Source: UBA5078 sp040384465
GTDB lineage: Bacteria; Pseudomonadota; Gammaproteobacteria; Pseudomonadales; Pseudohongiellaceae
Length of the DNA: 64,000 nt
Assembly: GCA_040384465.1 (NCBI GenBank)
Contig: JAZKJF010000001.1
Location: 310,001 to 374,000, forward strand
Reading direction: 5' to 3'
Shown here: piece by piece, positions 8,369 through 17,679 of the stretch
Position numbering within the stretch: the first letter of the stretch is position 1
How the letters are laid out: every line of letters starts with the position of its first letter
The notes under the pieces: generated by a model
What the model was told of the DNA's origin: nothing
Seen by the model: the letters and a program-made list of their open reading frames with translations, nothing else
The model's database searches: none
Translations under genes and position numbers: made by a program

Positions 8369-9115
8369 ATGACCAATGAAATCAAGAAAGTTGCCCTGGT
8401 CACAGGAGCAAGCAGGGGTATTGGCAAAGCCATTGCTGTTGAACTTGGTAAACAGGGTATGACAGTTATCGGCACTGCCACCACAGACAAAGGCGCTGCG
8501 GACATCTCTGCGTACCTTGAAGAAAACTCGATTCCAGGAGCCGGATACTGTTTGAATGTCGCTGTCACCGAATCAATCACTTCGGTCCTGGAATCTATCG
8601 AAAGTCGTTTTGGCGCTCCCTTGGTGCTCGTGAACAATGCCGGAATTACCAAAGACAATTTGTTAATGCGCATGAAGGAGGAGGAGTGGGGATCAGTCAT
8701 GGACACCAACCTCAATGCTCTTTATAAACTCTGCAAATTAACTTTGAAAGGCATGACCAAAGCGCGCTGGGGAAGGATCATCAGTATCAGCTCCGTCGTT
8801 GCCTCAAGCGGTAATCCCGGCCAAACCAATTACGCCGCTTCCAAAGCAGCAATTGAAGGGTTTTCTCGTTCACTGGCGCGGGAAATCGGGTCCCGTGGAA
8901 TCACGGTCAATTGTATCGCTCCGGGTTTTATTGATACCGATATGACCCGAGCATTGGCAGAAAAACAGATCGAAGCACTGTTGAATCAAATCCCTTTGGC
9001 ACGCTTCGGAAAGGCTGAGGAAATAGCCGCTGTCGCTGGTTTTCTAGCATCAGAATCCGGTGCTTATATCACCGGGGAAACCCTGCATGTGAACGGCGGA
9101 ATGTACATGTCGTAA
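8369..9115 (+). CDS. fabG: 3-oxoacyl-ACP reductase FabG
   Basis: NADPH-dependent ketoreductase of type II fatty-acid synthesis. 248 aa, classical short-chain dehydrogenase fold. The cofactor motif TGASRGIG (12-19), NNAG (89-92), Asn114, the serine in SISSV (about 142) and the catalytic Tyr155 and Lys159 (NYAASKA) are all visible. C-terminal GETLHVNGGMYM is typical of FabG. It lies between fabD and acpP, which removes most doubt about its role among the many short-chain dehydrogenases. Confidence 0.96.
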   Translation: MTNEIKKVALVTGASRGIGKAIAVELGKQGMTVIGTATTDKGAADISAYLEENSIPGAGYCLNVAVTESITSVLESIESRFGAPLVLVNNAGITKDNLLMRMKEEEWGSVMDTNLNALYKLCKLTLKGMTKARWGRIISISSVVASSGNPGQTNYAASKAAIEGFSRSLAREIGSRGITVNCIAPGFIDTDMTRALAEKQIEALLNQIPLARFGKAEEIAAVAGFLASESGAYITGETLHVNGGMYMS

Positions 9116-9312
9116 ACTCTGAGCTTGAAAGCTCAACCATTTGAATTTGTTTAGTATTAATCTGAAGCCACGAATTATTTTAGACTTTCAGATTACAACC
9201 CGTTGAAAATAGATGTAAACTTGCGTTTTCGATTATCCGGGCTGATCAAATAACACTCAGATTTAATCAAAAAGCAGTCTTAAAATTTAGTATTTAGGAG
9301 CTAATAATAGTT
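9116..9312 (+). other. AT-rich leader between fabG and acpP
   Basis: 197 bases without a gene. It is markedly AT-rich. A short inverted repeat follows fabG (TGAGCTTGAAAGCTCA, 9120-9135) and a split repeat AATCTGA/TCAGATT lies further on. acpP is usually transcribed far more than its neighbours, so an internal promoter is expected here, but I could not pick one confidently. Confidence 0.4.
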
Positions 9313-9546
9313 ATGAGTAGCATTGAAGAACGCGTTAAGAAAATTGTCTGCGAACAGCTGGGCGTTAAAGAAGAAGAGGTAAAGGCTTCTTCCTCATTTG
9401 TAGAAGATTTAGGCGCTGACTCTTTGGATACTGTGGAATTGGTTATGGCTCTGGAAGAAGAGTTTGAGACCGAGATTCCTGATGAAGAAGCTGAAAAAAT
9501 CACCACGGTACAACTGGCCTGTGATTACATTAACAAGCATCTCTAA
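9313..9546 (+). CDS. acpP: Acyl carrier protein
   Basis: Small acidic carrier protein of 77 aa that holds growing fatty acids as thioesters on phosphopantetheine. The attachment site is Ser37 in GADSLDTVEL, exactly as in the family. The Shine-Dalgarno AGGAG is 12 bases before the ATG, a long spacing. It is followed by a very strong terminator, which would separate its high expression from fabF. Confidence 0.98.
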   Translation: MSSIEERVKKIVCEQLGVKEEEVKASSSFVEDLGADSLDTVELVMALEEEFETEIPDEEAEKITTVQLACDYINKHL

Positions 9547-9567
9547 GCGACTTTAGGCGAAATATCG

Positions 9568-9604
9568 AAGCTACTCCGGGCGACCCGGAGTAGCTTTTAT
9601 TTTG
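9568..9604 (+). terminator. Strong intrinsic terminator after acpP
   Basis: A perfect 13-bp stem (9568-9580 with 9584-9596), a 3-base loop CGA and a T-rich tail (TTATTTT). It probably terminates most acpP messages, with read-through into fabF. Confidence 0.92.
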
Positions 9605-9660
9605 CCTGCTGTAATCAGTCAAGGCTGATGTTTTCATAAACTGCACTGGAGAGCGAAGCA

Positions 9661-10902
9661 GTGAACGGTAGAAGAGTGGTAATCACCGGTTTAGGGCTCA
9701 TCACACCTCTCGGTAACGACGTAGAAACAACCTGGCAGGCACTGCGCAACGCTCGCAGTGGAATCAACTTGCTGGAGCAGTTTGACACCTCAGATTTCAC
9801 AACCCGTTTCGGCGGTTCAGTTAAAAATTTCGATTGTTCTCCCTACCTTAGTGACAAAGAAGCGCGCCGCATGGATGTGTTCATCCAATACGGATTGGCT
9901 GCCGGTGTACAGGCCGTTACTGATTCAGGTCTGCTGGAATCTCCAATCGATTTTGAAAGGGTCGGTGTTGCAATTGGCTCAGGAATTGGCGGCATCACGT
10001 CAATCGAAAACAATTCCGAACTCGTCAAAACCAGCGGCCCCAGAAAAATTTCACCGTTCTTCGTGCCTGGGTCGATCATCAACATGCTCGGTGGAACGCT
10101 GTCCATTCGTTACAACTTCCAAGGGCCCAACATCGCCATTACCACGGCCTGCACAACTGGAACTCACAACATCGGCGTTGCCGCCAACATGATCAGCAAT
10201 GGACAGGCTGATGTGATGCTGGCAGGAGGAGCTGAAATGGCGACTTCTCCGGTTGGATTGGGAGGTTTCTGCGCAGCAAGAGCGCTCTCCACGCGCAATG
10301 ACGATCCCCAACGAGCCAGCAGACCATGGGACAAAGATCGCGATGGCTTTGTGCTGAGCGATGGGGCAGGCATCATGGTCCTGGAAGAATACGAACATGC
10401 CAAACGTCGTGGCGCCAAAATCTATGCAGAGTTAAGCGGGTTCGGCATGAGTGGTGACGCATACCACATCACCTCACCCTCTGAGGGAGGGAAGGGGGCA
10501 GCACTGTGCATGCGCAATGCCTTGCAAAGCGCGCAACTCGACATTTCTGCAGTCAATTACATCAATGCGCATGGCACCTCAACAATCGCTGGTGATATTG
10601 CGGAGACGCACGCTATCAAGAGTGTCTTCAAACAGCATGCTGCAGGGCTGGCGATCAGCTCTACGAAATCGATGCTAGGACATCTGCTTGGAGCTTCTGG
10701 GGCCGTGGAAGCGATAGTGTGTGTGCTGTCCATACGCGACCAGATCATCACTCCCACTATTAACCTCGATACTCCTGACGATCAGTGCGATCTGGACTAT
10801 GTCCCGCATACTGCCCGCGATGGCAGATTGGATGTCGTCTTGAGCAATTCTTTCGGGTTTGGTGGCACGAACGGCAGCCTGGTGTTCTCCCGCATACCAT
10901 GA
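9661..10902 (+). CDS. fabF: 3-oxoacyl-ACP synthase II
   Basis: Beta-ketoacyl-ACP synthase that extends acyl chains, including palmitoleate to vaccenate. 413 aa from a GTG at 9661 with GGAGAG upstream. The nucleophile Cys164 in TTACTTGTHN, and the two histidines in NAHGTST and SMLGHLLGASG, form the Cys-His-His triad of this class. C-terminal SNSFGFGGTNGSLVF is typical. It follows acpP as in E. coli. Confidence 0.97.
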   Translation: MNGRRVVITGLGLITPLGNDVETTWQALRNARSGINLLEQFDTSDFTTRFGGSVKNFDCSPYLSDKEARRMDVFIQYGLAAGVQAVTDSGLLESPIDFERVGVAIGSGIGGITSIENNSELVKTSGPRKISPFFVPGSIINMLGGTLSIRYNFQGPNIAITTACTTGTHNIGVAANMISNGQADVMLAGGAEMATSPVGLGGFCAARALSTRNDDPQRASRPWDKDRDGFVLSDGAGIMVLEEYEHAKRRGAKIYAELSGFGMSGDAYHITSPSEGGKGAALCMRNALQSAQLDISAVNYINAHGTSTIAGDIAETHAIKSVFKQHAAGLAISSTKSMLGHLLGASGAVEAIVCVLSIRDQIITPTINLDTPDDQCDLDYVPHTARDGRLDVVLSNSFGFGGTNGSLVFSRIP

Positions 10903-10954
10903 TTTTCCGTGCCGAGTGGCTGTCGGCGCGGAGGATGTCGATGACGGAGATGTC

Positions 10955-11779
10955 ATGCTGATAAATGGCCAAATACAGAACTCTTTACCCGTCAGTGATC
11001 GAGCAGTGCAATATGGCGACGGTCTGTTCGAGACGGTGAAAATCAGGGGCAGAACCCCAGTGTTCTGGGATCGACACTTGATCCGCCTCAAACAATCTTG
11101 CGCGCGCCTGCGCCTCCCCTGTGATTTCCAGTTGCTTGAATCAGAAGTCCACCAGATGCTGGACTCCATCGATAGTGATCATCAAAACAGCATCCTCAAA
11201 ATCATCGTGTCACGAGGGAGCGGGGGACGCGGTTACACTCCGCCTGCAACGCCTTCCGTCACCCGTATTGTGCAATTGCACAGCTTCCCTGCCGGGTACG
11301 AAAAACATGCCATTGATGGTGTTCGCACTCTGCAGTGTCGCCATCCACTCTCCAAGAACAATGCACTTGCGGGCATGAAACATCTGAATCGCCTTGATCA
11401 GGTCATCGCCAGCATGGAGTTGACTGACGACGCCGAGGAAGGTCTCATGGGAGACGGCAGCGGCCTTCTCATCGAGGGGATCAAGACGAATGTTTTTCTC
11501 ATTCACGACGGTAGAATAATTACCCCGGCACTGACTGAGTCTGGCGTCGCCGGAATTATGCGCGAAGTACTGCTGGAACATTTTGCGACCATGGCTATAG
11601 CAGTCGAGATACGGCAGGTTCGCTTCACTGAACTCTGTGAGGCAAGTGAACTGTTTGTTTGCAACAGCGTGCTTGGAGTCTGGCCGGTGGTTTCCATGAC
11701 ACGGGAATCTGACATCCTGCATTTTCCAATCGGCCCTGTTACCCGCAAGGCTCAAGAGCTGCTGAGTGGCAATTTCTGA
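10955..11779 (+). CDS. pabC: Aminodeoxychorismate lyase
   Basis: PLP enzyme that splits 4-amino-4-deoxychorismate into p-aminobenzoate and pyruvate for folate synthesis. 274 aa from the ATG at 10955, with GGAGA 4 bases upstream. A longer frame opening inside fabF was rejected. Fold-type IV features: RAVQYGDGLFET near the N-terminus and the PLP lysine Lys142 in NALAGMKHLNRLDQ. Branched-chain and D-amino acid transaminases share the fold, but position between fabF and mltG is the classic pabC slot. Confidence 0.95.
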   Translation: MLINGQIQNSLPVSDRAVQYGDGLFETVKIRGRTPVFWDRHLIRLKQSCARLRLPCDFQLLESEVHQMLDSIDSDHQNSILKIIVSRGSGGRGYTPPATPSVTRIVQLHSFPAGYEKHAIDGVRTLQCRHPLSKNNALAGMKHLNRLDQVIASMELTDDAEEGLMGDGSGLLIEGIKTNVFLIHDGRIITPALTESGVAGIMREVLLEHFATMAIAVEIRQVRFTELCEASELFVCNSVLGVWPVVSMTRESDILHFPIGPVTRKAQELLSGNF

Positions 11780-11782
11780 TTC

Positions 11783-12796
11783 ATGAGACGACGACTGCTC
11801 CGCTACATGCTCGGTATGACAACAACACTGCTGATTGGCACTGCAGTCTTTTACGCTCAATTCATTCACTATCTCGACTCTCCCCTGGATATCACCGCTG
11901 ATGTGGTGATCAACGTACGTCCTGGCAGTTCGATGCAGCAAATTGCCAACCAGCTCGCCTCCGAGGCAGCCTTGGGACAACCGCGCTTGTTCAGCCTCTG
12001 GGCGCGCTTCAAGGGCTTTGATACAGGACTTCGCGTCGGGGAGTATGCATTGCAGGTAGGCATGAGCCCAAGACAGGCGCTCACGCATCTGATGTCAGGT
12101 CGATCCATACAATACCCCGTCGTGTTTATTGAAGGCACAAGCGTAAGACAAGCACTGGACACACTGTGGAATAGCCCGAAATTGCAGAACACGTTGCGCG
12201 ATAAAAGTGAAGAAGAAATACTTGCGGCGCTGCAAAGCCCTTATGCGAATCTCGAAGGACTCCTGTTTCCAGACACTTATTTTTACACCTCCGGGGACAC
12301 CGATCTGTCCATCCTGAGACGTGCTGCCGCTCAGTTGCAAACTGTGCTGACCGGGGAGTGGGAACAACGCGGGGACAATCTGCCGTTCACAACTCCGTAC
12401 GAGGCACTCATACTGGCTTCTATCGTCGAGAAGGAATCGGGAATGCTCAGCGAACGCGAGCAGATCGCCGGAGTATTCGTCAGGAGACTGCACGCAGGCA
12501 TGCGTTTACAGTCCGACCCCACTGTCATTTATGGCATGGGCGATAGTTATAACGGCAACATCCGCCGCGTGGATTTGGAAGCAACTACTCCCTACAACAC
12601 TTACCGGATTGACGGTTTGCCACCAACACCAATTGCCATGACAGGGCGAGACGCATTGCATGCCACCTTGCATCCAAGTGATGATACAACCTTGTACTTT
12701 GTTGCCCGAGGCGACGGCGGACACCATTTTTCGAATACACTGGAAGAACATAACGCGGCAGTAAGACGCTATCTGCTCAGCAATCCCCAGCAATAA
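11783..12796 (+). CDS. mltG: Endolytic murein transglycosylase MltG
   Basis: Inner-membrane lytic transglycosylase (YceG family) that cuts nascent glycan strands and so sets their length. 337 aa: a short cytoplasmic tail, one transmembrane helix (about 8-28), a LysM-like subdomain and the YceG domain. The catalytic glutamate lies in LASIVEKESG (Glu216). The C-terminal YNTYRIDGLPPTPI and GRDALHATLHP are conserved. Only 3 bases separate it from pabC, so translation is probably coupled. Confidence 0.96.
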   Translation: MRRRLLRYMLGMTTTLLIGTAVFYAQFIHYLDSPLDITADVVINVRPGSSMQQIANQLASEAALGQPRLFSLWARFKGFDTGLRVGEYALQVGMSPRQALTHLMSGRSIQYPVVFIEGTSVRQALDTLWNSPKLQNTLRDKSEEEILAALQSPYANLEGLLFPDTYFYTSGDTDLSILRRAAAQLQTVLTGEWEQRGDNLPFTTPYEALILASIVEKESGMLSEREQIAGVFVRRLHAGMRLQSDPTVIYGMGDSYNGNIRRVDLEATTPYNTYRIDGLPPTPIAMTGRDALHATLHPSDDTTLYFVARGDGGHHFSNTLEEHNAAVRRYLLSNPQQ

Positions 12797-12817
12797 CCAC
12801 ATTGGAATTGATCCGTA

Positions 12818-13450
12818 ATGATCAGCAACAGCGCAAAAGCTCGTTTCATCACTATTGAAGGAGTAGAAGGGGTTGGCAAGACCACCAATATTCAATTCAT
12901 TACCTCGTTGCTGGAAAAAGCCGAGATACCCTATATCGTCACTCGCGAGCCCGGTGGCACTCCAGTTGCTGAGTTGATTCGCCAGCTTCTGCTGACCAAG
13001 CGCGATGAACAGATCTGCGAACTCACCGAACTGTTGCTCATCTTCGCCGCCAGAGCCCAGCACATCCATCAAGTCATCGCTCCTGCTCTTCAGGCAGGTA
13101 AGTGGGTCGTATGTGACAGATTTACAGATGCCACCTATGCTTATCAAGGAGGCGGAAGGGGTTTGTCTGTCGACACCATCGCTACGCTGGAGTCGATGGT
13201 GCAGGGAGAGTTACGGCCAGATCTCACGTACATCCTGGATCTGGCACCCGAAATCGGACTGCACAGGGCACGCCAGCGCGGAGAGCTTGATCGTTTCGAA
13301 CAGGAGAAGATTGAATTCTTCAATCGCGTCCGCGCCGCCTATCTGGAACGTGCCAGTAAAGACTCTGAGCGCTGCGTCGTGATTGATGCGTCAATGACTC
13401 TGGAAAACGTTCAAGCTGACATTCGCCGACATCTGGAAACCATTCTGTGA
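12818..13450 (+). CDS. tmk: Thymidylate kinase
   Basis: Phosphorylates dTMP to dTDP with ATP. 210 aa. P-loop EGVEGVGKTTN (14-24), the TREPGGTP segment, the DRFTDATYAYQGGGRGL lid/substrate motif and the DLAPEIGLHRARQRG region match Tmk. Its stop overlaps the GTG start of holB by 3 bases (GTGA). Confidence 0.97.
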   Translation: MISNSAKARFITIEGVEGVGKTTNIQFITSLLEKAEIPYIVTREPGGTPVAELIRQLLLTKRDEQICELTELLLIFAARAQHIHQVIAPALQAGKWVVCDRFTDATYAYQGGGRGLSVDTIATLESMVQGELRPDLTYILDLAPEIGLHRARQRGELDRFEQEKIEFFNRVRAAYLERASKDSERCVVIDASMTLENVQADIRRHLETIL

Positions 13451-14487
13451 GAACCGAGATATTGCAGAAAATACTGCCCTGGCAGCAGGAAGGATGGGAC
13501 ATCGCGCTCAGGCAATTTCATAGTGGCAAGATGCCGCATGCCTACATCCTCAAAGGCGAAGCCGATACAGGCAAACGCTACTTTGCCACCATGCTCGCGC
13601 AATTTCTCCTCTGCCGACAGCCGGAAGCGAATGCGCCCTGCGGACACTGCTCTACCTGCCAGCTTAATGAGGCTGGCAACAATCCAGATTTGTTGATTAT
13701 CGAGGCCGAAGGGACAGGGAAGATCATTAAGGTGGAGCAGATAAGAGAGCTGAAATCGTTTCTGGAGACCAGTTCGCACGCATTTGGTCGCCGTATCATC
13801 ATTCTCGACACAGCCGAAAGTTTGGGAATCAGTTCCGCGAATGCCCTGTTGAAAGGGCTGGAAGAGCCTCCTGCCGACGTCCTGTTTTTGTTGCTGACAG
13901 ACCGCCCCAAAGCCGTTCTGGCTACTATCGCCAGTCGCTGCCAGGTGATTAATCTGCCCAAACCCGCCCATTGGCAGTCACTGGCCTGGCTCGGAGAAGA
14001 AGTAAAAGAGCCGACCAGTGAACTGGAGTTGTTGCTTGAATTAACCCAAGGTCGCCCATTCGCAGCAAGGGAGATGCATGCAAATGGCAGCAGTGCTCAA
14101 GTGCAGGAAATCGGGGAAGCATTGCTACAGCTGATTCAAGGTGGTGTTCAGCCCTTGGTGCTCGCCGCTCGCTATGCCAAGGCTCAACCGGCAGAAGTAT
14201 TGCGAGTGTTGGGGTTCTGGCTAAGCTCGTTGACCAAGTACCGTCTGTGTGGTCGTAAAGATCTGCTGAAGAGCGAAGTCTTGAAGAATGCTGCGCTGAC
14301 TTTACTGGGGGAGGCCGACGACAAGAATTTGCCAACAAAGGCACTGTTTTCACTCTACAATGAAGTTGCAACAGCACAGGCACAATTGTCCAGTACGACA
14401 AATCCCAATACGCAACTGATGTTGGAAGACCTCTTTCTGCGCCTGCGCAAACTGGTCCTGCGACCCGACATAACGCTTAGGCAATGA
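13447..14487 (+). CDS. holB: DNA polymerase III subunit delta'
   Basis: Clamp-loader subunit of the replicative polymerase. 346 aa from a GTG that overlaps the tmk stop. The N-terminal AAA+ module has a degenerate P-loop (GEADTGKRYF), a four-cysteine zinc site (Cys56, Cys65, Cys68, Cys71) and the SRC motif (ASRCQVI), all marks of delta' rather than DnaX. It is followed after 1 base by pilZ. Confidence 0.95.
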   Translation: MRTEILQKILPWQQEGWDIALRQFHSGKMPHAYILKGEADTGKRYFATMLAQFLLCRQPEANAPCGHCSTCQLNEAGNNPDLLIIEAEGTGKIIKVEQIRELKSFLETSSHAFGRRIIILDTAESLGISSANALLKGLEEPPADVLFLLLTDRPKAVLATIASRCQVINLPKPAHWQSLAWLGEEVKEPTSELELLLELTQGRPFAAREMHANGSSAQVQEIGEALLQLIQGGVQPLVLAARYAKAQPAEVLRVLGFWLSSLTKYRLCGRKDLLKSEVLKNAALTLLGEADDKNLPTKALFSLYNEVATAQAQLSSTTNPNTQLMLEDLFLRLRKLVLRPDITLRQ

Positions 14488-14488
14488 C

Positions 14489-14854
14489 ATGACGCAACCC
14501 CCTGATAGCGACAACAAACCTGCCAAACACGGCATTCTGTCACTGACAATCAAGGACAGAACAGTTCTTTATGCCGCTTACATGCCGCACATTATCAACG
14601 GCGGGCTGTTTATCCCCACTACCAAACTCTATGAACTGGGCAATGATGTTTTCATGCTGCTGAAGCTTCTAGACGAGGGAGAGAGGATTCCCGTGGCAGG
14701 CACGGTGGTCTGGATTACTCCACGCCGGGCACAAGGCAATCGTGCCACTGGCATTGGGATTCAGTTCAAGGACGCAGAGGGCAATGTCCGCAAGAAAATC
14801 GAGACGCTGCTGGCAGGCCAGCTCAATTCCCAAAAACTGACCCATACGATGTGA
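14489..14854 (+). CDS. pilZ: PilZ-domain protein, type IV pilus PilZ type
   Basis: 121 aa, a single PilZ domain. It shows the compact type IV pilus form: YMPHIINGGLFIPTTKLYELGNDVFML, then VVWITPRRAQGNRATGIGIQF. Like the Pseudomonas and Xanthomonas PilZ, it lacks the N-terminal RxxxR and DxSxxG residues needed to bind cyclic di-GMP, so it is expected to work through protein contacts (PilB, FimX) in pilus assembly. Position after holB is conserved. tatD, often next, is missing. Confidence 0.9.
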   Translation: MTQPPDSDNKPAKHGILSLTIKDRTVLYAAYMPHIINGGLFIPTTKLYELGNDVFMLLKLLDEGERIPVAGTVVWITPRRAQGNRATGIGIQFKDAEGNVRKKIETLLAGQLNSQKLTHTM

Positions 14855-14860
14855 GGTTTT

Positions 14861-15397
14861 ATGCTGTTCAATCCCCTTCAATTCTTTGCATGCCGACTGA
14901 GCAAACTATTGCTCGTTCTGCTGCCACTGATGTTGACTGCCTGCCAGCAGGAAGCCAGCAGCATTGCGAGTCCGCCCCCCCAGACAATCGCCAAGACCGA
15001 GACTGTTTTGCAAGTTTTCAAGGATCCGACCTGCGGATGTTGCGAATTGTGGATTGATCACGTCAACGAGAATGGCTTCGCGGCACAGATCAACCATCCG
15101 GAAAATCTCGCACTTGAGAAGCTCAAGCGCGGCGTGCCACCCATATACCAGTCCTGCCATACCTCTGTGTCGGAGCAAGGTTACGTCTTCGAGGGACATG
15201 TTCCAGCCAAGCTCATTCAGCGTTTCCTGGAAGAACAACCGGCTTACGCCTTGGGTCTTGCGGTACCTGGCATGCCCATGGGCAGCCCCGGGATGGAAAT
15301 AGGGGATCAATTCCAACCTTACGAGGTCCTGCTGATCAAAGCGGATGGAACGTCTGAGGTTTACGCTGCTATCAACAGCAAAGAAGAGCAGTACTGA
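14861..15397 (+). CDS. DUF411 metal-binding lipoprotein
   Basis: 178 aa. An N-terminal lipoprotein signal with a lipobox ending LTAC puts the acylated cysteine at Cys28. The DUF411 domain follows: FKDPTCGCCELWIDH (cysteines 58, 60, 61), QSCHT, and a C-terminal GMPMGSPGME methionine-rich loop. DUF411 proteins are periplasmic and often linked to copper. Here it trails the holB-pilZ genes by 6 bases, not a metal operon, though copA-cueR lies 4 kb away. Copper handling is inference. Confidence 0.85.
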   Translation: MLFNPLQFFACRLSKLLLVLLPLMLTACQQEASSIASPPPQTIAKTETVLQVFKDPTCGCCELWIDHVNENGFAAQINHPENLALEKLKRGVPPIYQSCHTSVSEQGYVFEGHVPAKLIQRFLEEQPAYALGLAVPGMPMGSPGMEIGDQFQPYEVLLIKADGTSEVYAAINSKEEQY

Positions 15398-15409
15398 CGA
15401 TAAGCACTG

Positions 15410-16546
15410 CTAAGCTCGCAGCGGTCCTTCATCAGCGACCAGCCTGGCAATGGCCAGGCTGGCTGTCAGTCCAGGCGATTCAATACCGAAGAGCTGTACC
15501 AGCCCCGGCAAACCATGAGTGGTTTCATCCTGAATCAGGAAATCGGCGACACCCCCATCGGGTCCGCGCAATTTAGGCCGAATTCCCGCGTAGTCGGCCT
15601 GCAGTTGGTCTGCGCGCAATGATGGGAAATAACGCCGGATAGCCTCCACAAATACTGCACGCCGCTCTTCTGACACGTGATAGTCAATCGTCTCGACATA
15701 CTCCACATCGGGGCCAAACCGGACCTGGCCGGAGAGATCAAGGGTGGCATGAATGCCCAGTCCCCGCTGATGCTGTTCGGGAACGGGGTAGATCAAATGT
15801 TTGAAAGGCGCCTTCCCGGCCAGACTGAAATAGCAGCCACGGCTCAGGAAAAGTGGGGGCACGCATGACTGATCCAGGCCCATGATGCACTTCGCCAACG
15901 CCTGAGTATGAAGACCTGCTGCATTGATGAAATACTGGCAGCGAAACGTAAAGGGCTCCAGATGGCCAGCAGTACCGCACTCCGTCTGCACTGTGAAATG
16001 TCCGCTCTGCGCCTGCACTGCCACGACTTTTGTCAACGGAACATACTGTACACCGGCCAGTTCGGCCTCTCTCAGAAGGCTGTTCATGAAAGCGTGACTG
16101 TCGATGATGCCAGTGCTCGGTGAATACAGCGCATGAGCTGCCTGTACGAGAGGTTCCTGCTCTTGTAACGCCTGCCGACTGACCCATTGCAAGTCTTCGA
16201 CACCATTCTGGATCGCCGTGCGCGAGACACGTTCGAGGCTTTCCAGCTCATCATCCTGGGCAACAATGAACTTCCCGGTGCGACGCTGAGGAATGTCATG
16301 CTCCCGGCAGTATTGGTAAAGCAGATTGCGTCCCTCAACACAAAGTTTCGCCTTCAGACTACCAGGAGTGTAGTAGAGCCCTGCATGGATCACTTCACTG
16401 TTCCGACTGCTGGTTTCCTGGCCAAAGGAGGCGTTCTTGTCGAGCAACAATATAGAAAACGAGCGCGGCCGGGTGCGGGCAAAGCGCTGCGCCAGCGCCA
16501 GCCCGACGACACCAGCCCCCACAATACACAGTTCAAAATGTTCCAC
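15410..16546 (-). CDS. FAD-dependent oxidoreductase, L-2-hydroxyglutarate oxidase-like
   Basis: 378 aa of the DAO/LhgO family. The N-terminal dinucleotide fold CIVGAGVVGLALAQRF binds FAD; SSRNSEVIHAGLYYTPGSLKAKLCVEGR is the signature region of L-2-hydroxyglutarate dehydrogenases; FGIESPGLTASLAIARLV closes the FAD domain. Family members oxidise L-2-hydroxyglutarate to 2-oxoglutarate and pass electrons to quinone. The gene stands alone and converges on the DUF411 gene with a 12-base gap. A related hydroxyacid substrate cannot be excluded. Confidence 0.85.
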   Translation of the reverse strand: MEHFELCIVGAGVVGLALAQRFARTRPRSFSILLLDKNASFGQETSSRNSEVIHAGLYYTPGSLKAKLCVEGRNLLYQYCREHDIPQRRTGKFIVAQDDELESLERVSRTAIQNGVEDLQWVSRQALQEQEPLVQAAHALYSPSTGIIDSHAFMNSLLREAELAGVQYVPLTKVVAVQAQSGHFTVQTECGTAGHLEPFTFRCQYFINAAGLHTQALAKCIMGLDQSCVPPLFLSRGCYFSLAGKAPFKHLIYPVPEQHQRGLGIHATLDLSGQVRFGPDVEYVETIDYHVSEERRAVFVEAIRRYFPSLRADQLQADYAGIRPKLRGPDGGVADFLIQDETTHGLPGLVQLFGIESPGLTASLAIARLVADEGPLRA

Positions 16547-16609
16547 GGACGACCCGAATCAACGCATTCATCATACACATGAGATTTTTAAGACAACCGT
16601 ATGTTTTCG

Positions 16610-17245
16610 TTATATTAAAATCTTCCTGAAAGTCAGATTCACTCTCGGCAGAGTGAGCGCAACATCTTTAGGAAGCTGGTGTCGCCAATATTCCTGTGTG
16701 CCGCCTGCCATGATCAGCACGCTCCCATGGGTCAGTGGTAGACGCAAGGTGGGCATAGATTTGTCGTGTGCATGCTTCATTTCAAACACCCGCGTGACAC
16801 CCAGGCTGACGGAGGCAATCACGGGGTGCAAGCCCAGCTCTCGCTCGTCATCGCTGTGCCATCCAACGCTGTCTTTACCATCACGATAATAGTTGGCCAA
16901 TACCGCGTTGAATGACTGCCCGGCAAGCGCCTCCGCACGTTGTCGTACGCGCAACAAGGGCGCAGTCCAGGGCAGGGGAGTCAACGCCAGGCCAGAGTAG
17001 GCATAGCGTGCGCCAGAATCTCCAAACCAGTTCTGCAAGCGGGGTATTGGGATACGCTTACCTGCTATGGTCAATGCATCCTGTCGCCACGGTAGCTGGT
17101 GCAGACAGTAGTCCAGCAAGGTGTCTGCTTCCATGACTGAAAACGCCTCTGGGAAATACATCACCGTCGCGTCTTTCAGATCGATCTGTTCGGCGCTGCT
17201 CCTCGGCTCAGCGAATGCAAAACCAATCTGCCGACCTGAAGACAT
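16610..17245 (-). CDS. AlkB-like 2-oxoglutarate/Fe(II) dioxygenase
   Basis: 211 aa. The jelly-roll core shows NYYRDGKDSVGWHSDDE (iron-binding His and Asp), LGVTRVFEMK, the distal histidine in WRHQLP, and a C-terminal RVNLTFRKI with the two arginines that hold 2-oxoglutarate. This is the layout of AlkB-family enzymes that remove alkyl groups from DNA or RNA bases by oxidation. It resembles the AlkB homologues of about 200 aa similar to human ALKBH2/3. It is not next to ada or other alkylation-response genes. Confidence 0.88.
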   Translation of the reverse strand: MSSGRQIGFAFAEPRSSAEQIDLKDATVMYFPEAFSVMEADTLLDYCLHQLPWRQDALTIAGKRIPIPRLQNWFGDSGARYAYSGLALTPLPWTAPLLRVRQRAEALAGQSFNAVLANYYRDGKDSVGWHSDDERELGLHPVIASVSLGVTRVFEMKHAHDKSMPTLRLPLTHGSVLIMAGGTQEYWRHQLPKDVALTLPRVNLTFRKILI

Positions 17246-17304
17246 GGCACTCCTGGGTGCTTATGCTAGTGAAACTTATGCAGAAAACAGGGACTCGAAA
17301 ATAT

Positions 17305-17679
17305 TCAGTCCAACAGCGCGAGCAGCGCCTCCAGTTTCTCCGCAGGCATTGTGCGCAATTTACGACTGAGCTTGGAATCCAGAGGCTCTTTCTGCTCACC
17401 GTCTGCCAATCCTTGCTCTTCGAAATAGTGGCCAAGCAGCAAAATAATTTCAGAATTCATGCTGCGGCGATGGCGGCGGGAAATCTGCAAAATCTTCTTG
17501 CGCAGATTCGCAGGCAGACGCACGACGAACTTGTCTCCTTGCGTCCTGAACTCGGCAGGGATGGCACCCACAGACCGTTTCGCAGCGTCCTTCACCGACA
17601 CGCGCGGTTTTGCACCTGTCGGTGCGCTTTCCATCTCCTCATCGACGATTGGAACATCGACGTCAGTTTGCCTTTCCAT
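17305..17679 (-). CDS. Arc-like ribbon-helix-helix DNA-binding protein
   Basis: 124 aa. A disordered acidic N-terminus (1-45) leads to an Arc-type ribbon-helix-helix motif: FVVRLPANLRKKILQISRR, then SMNSEIILLLGHYF. The C-terminus (LRTMPAEKLEALLALLD) looks like a short helix. Arc-family proteins bind DNA as dimers through the beta strand. It is divergent from the glutathione reductase gene with a 102-base gap, so it may regulate itself and gor; no operator was identified. Confidence 0.78.
   Translation of the reverse strand: MERQTDVDVPIVDEEMESAPTGAKPRVSVKDAAKRSVGAIPAEFRTQGDKFVVRLPANLRKKILQISRRHRRSMNSEIILLLGHYFEEQGLADGEQKEPLDSKLSRKLRTMPAEKLEALLALLD

Noticed and set aside
11210..12088. 292-codon frame antisense to pabC and mltG
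   Set aside because: Shadow frame over two genes with clear active-site motifs.
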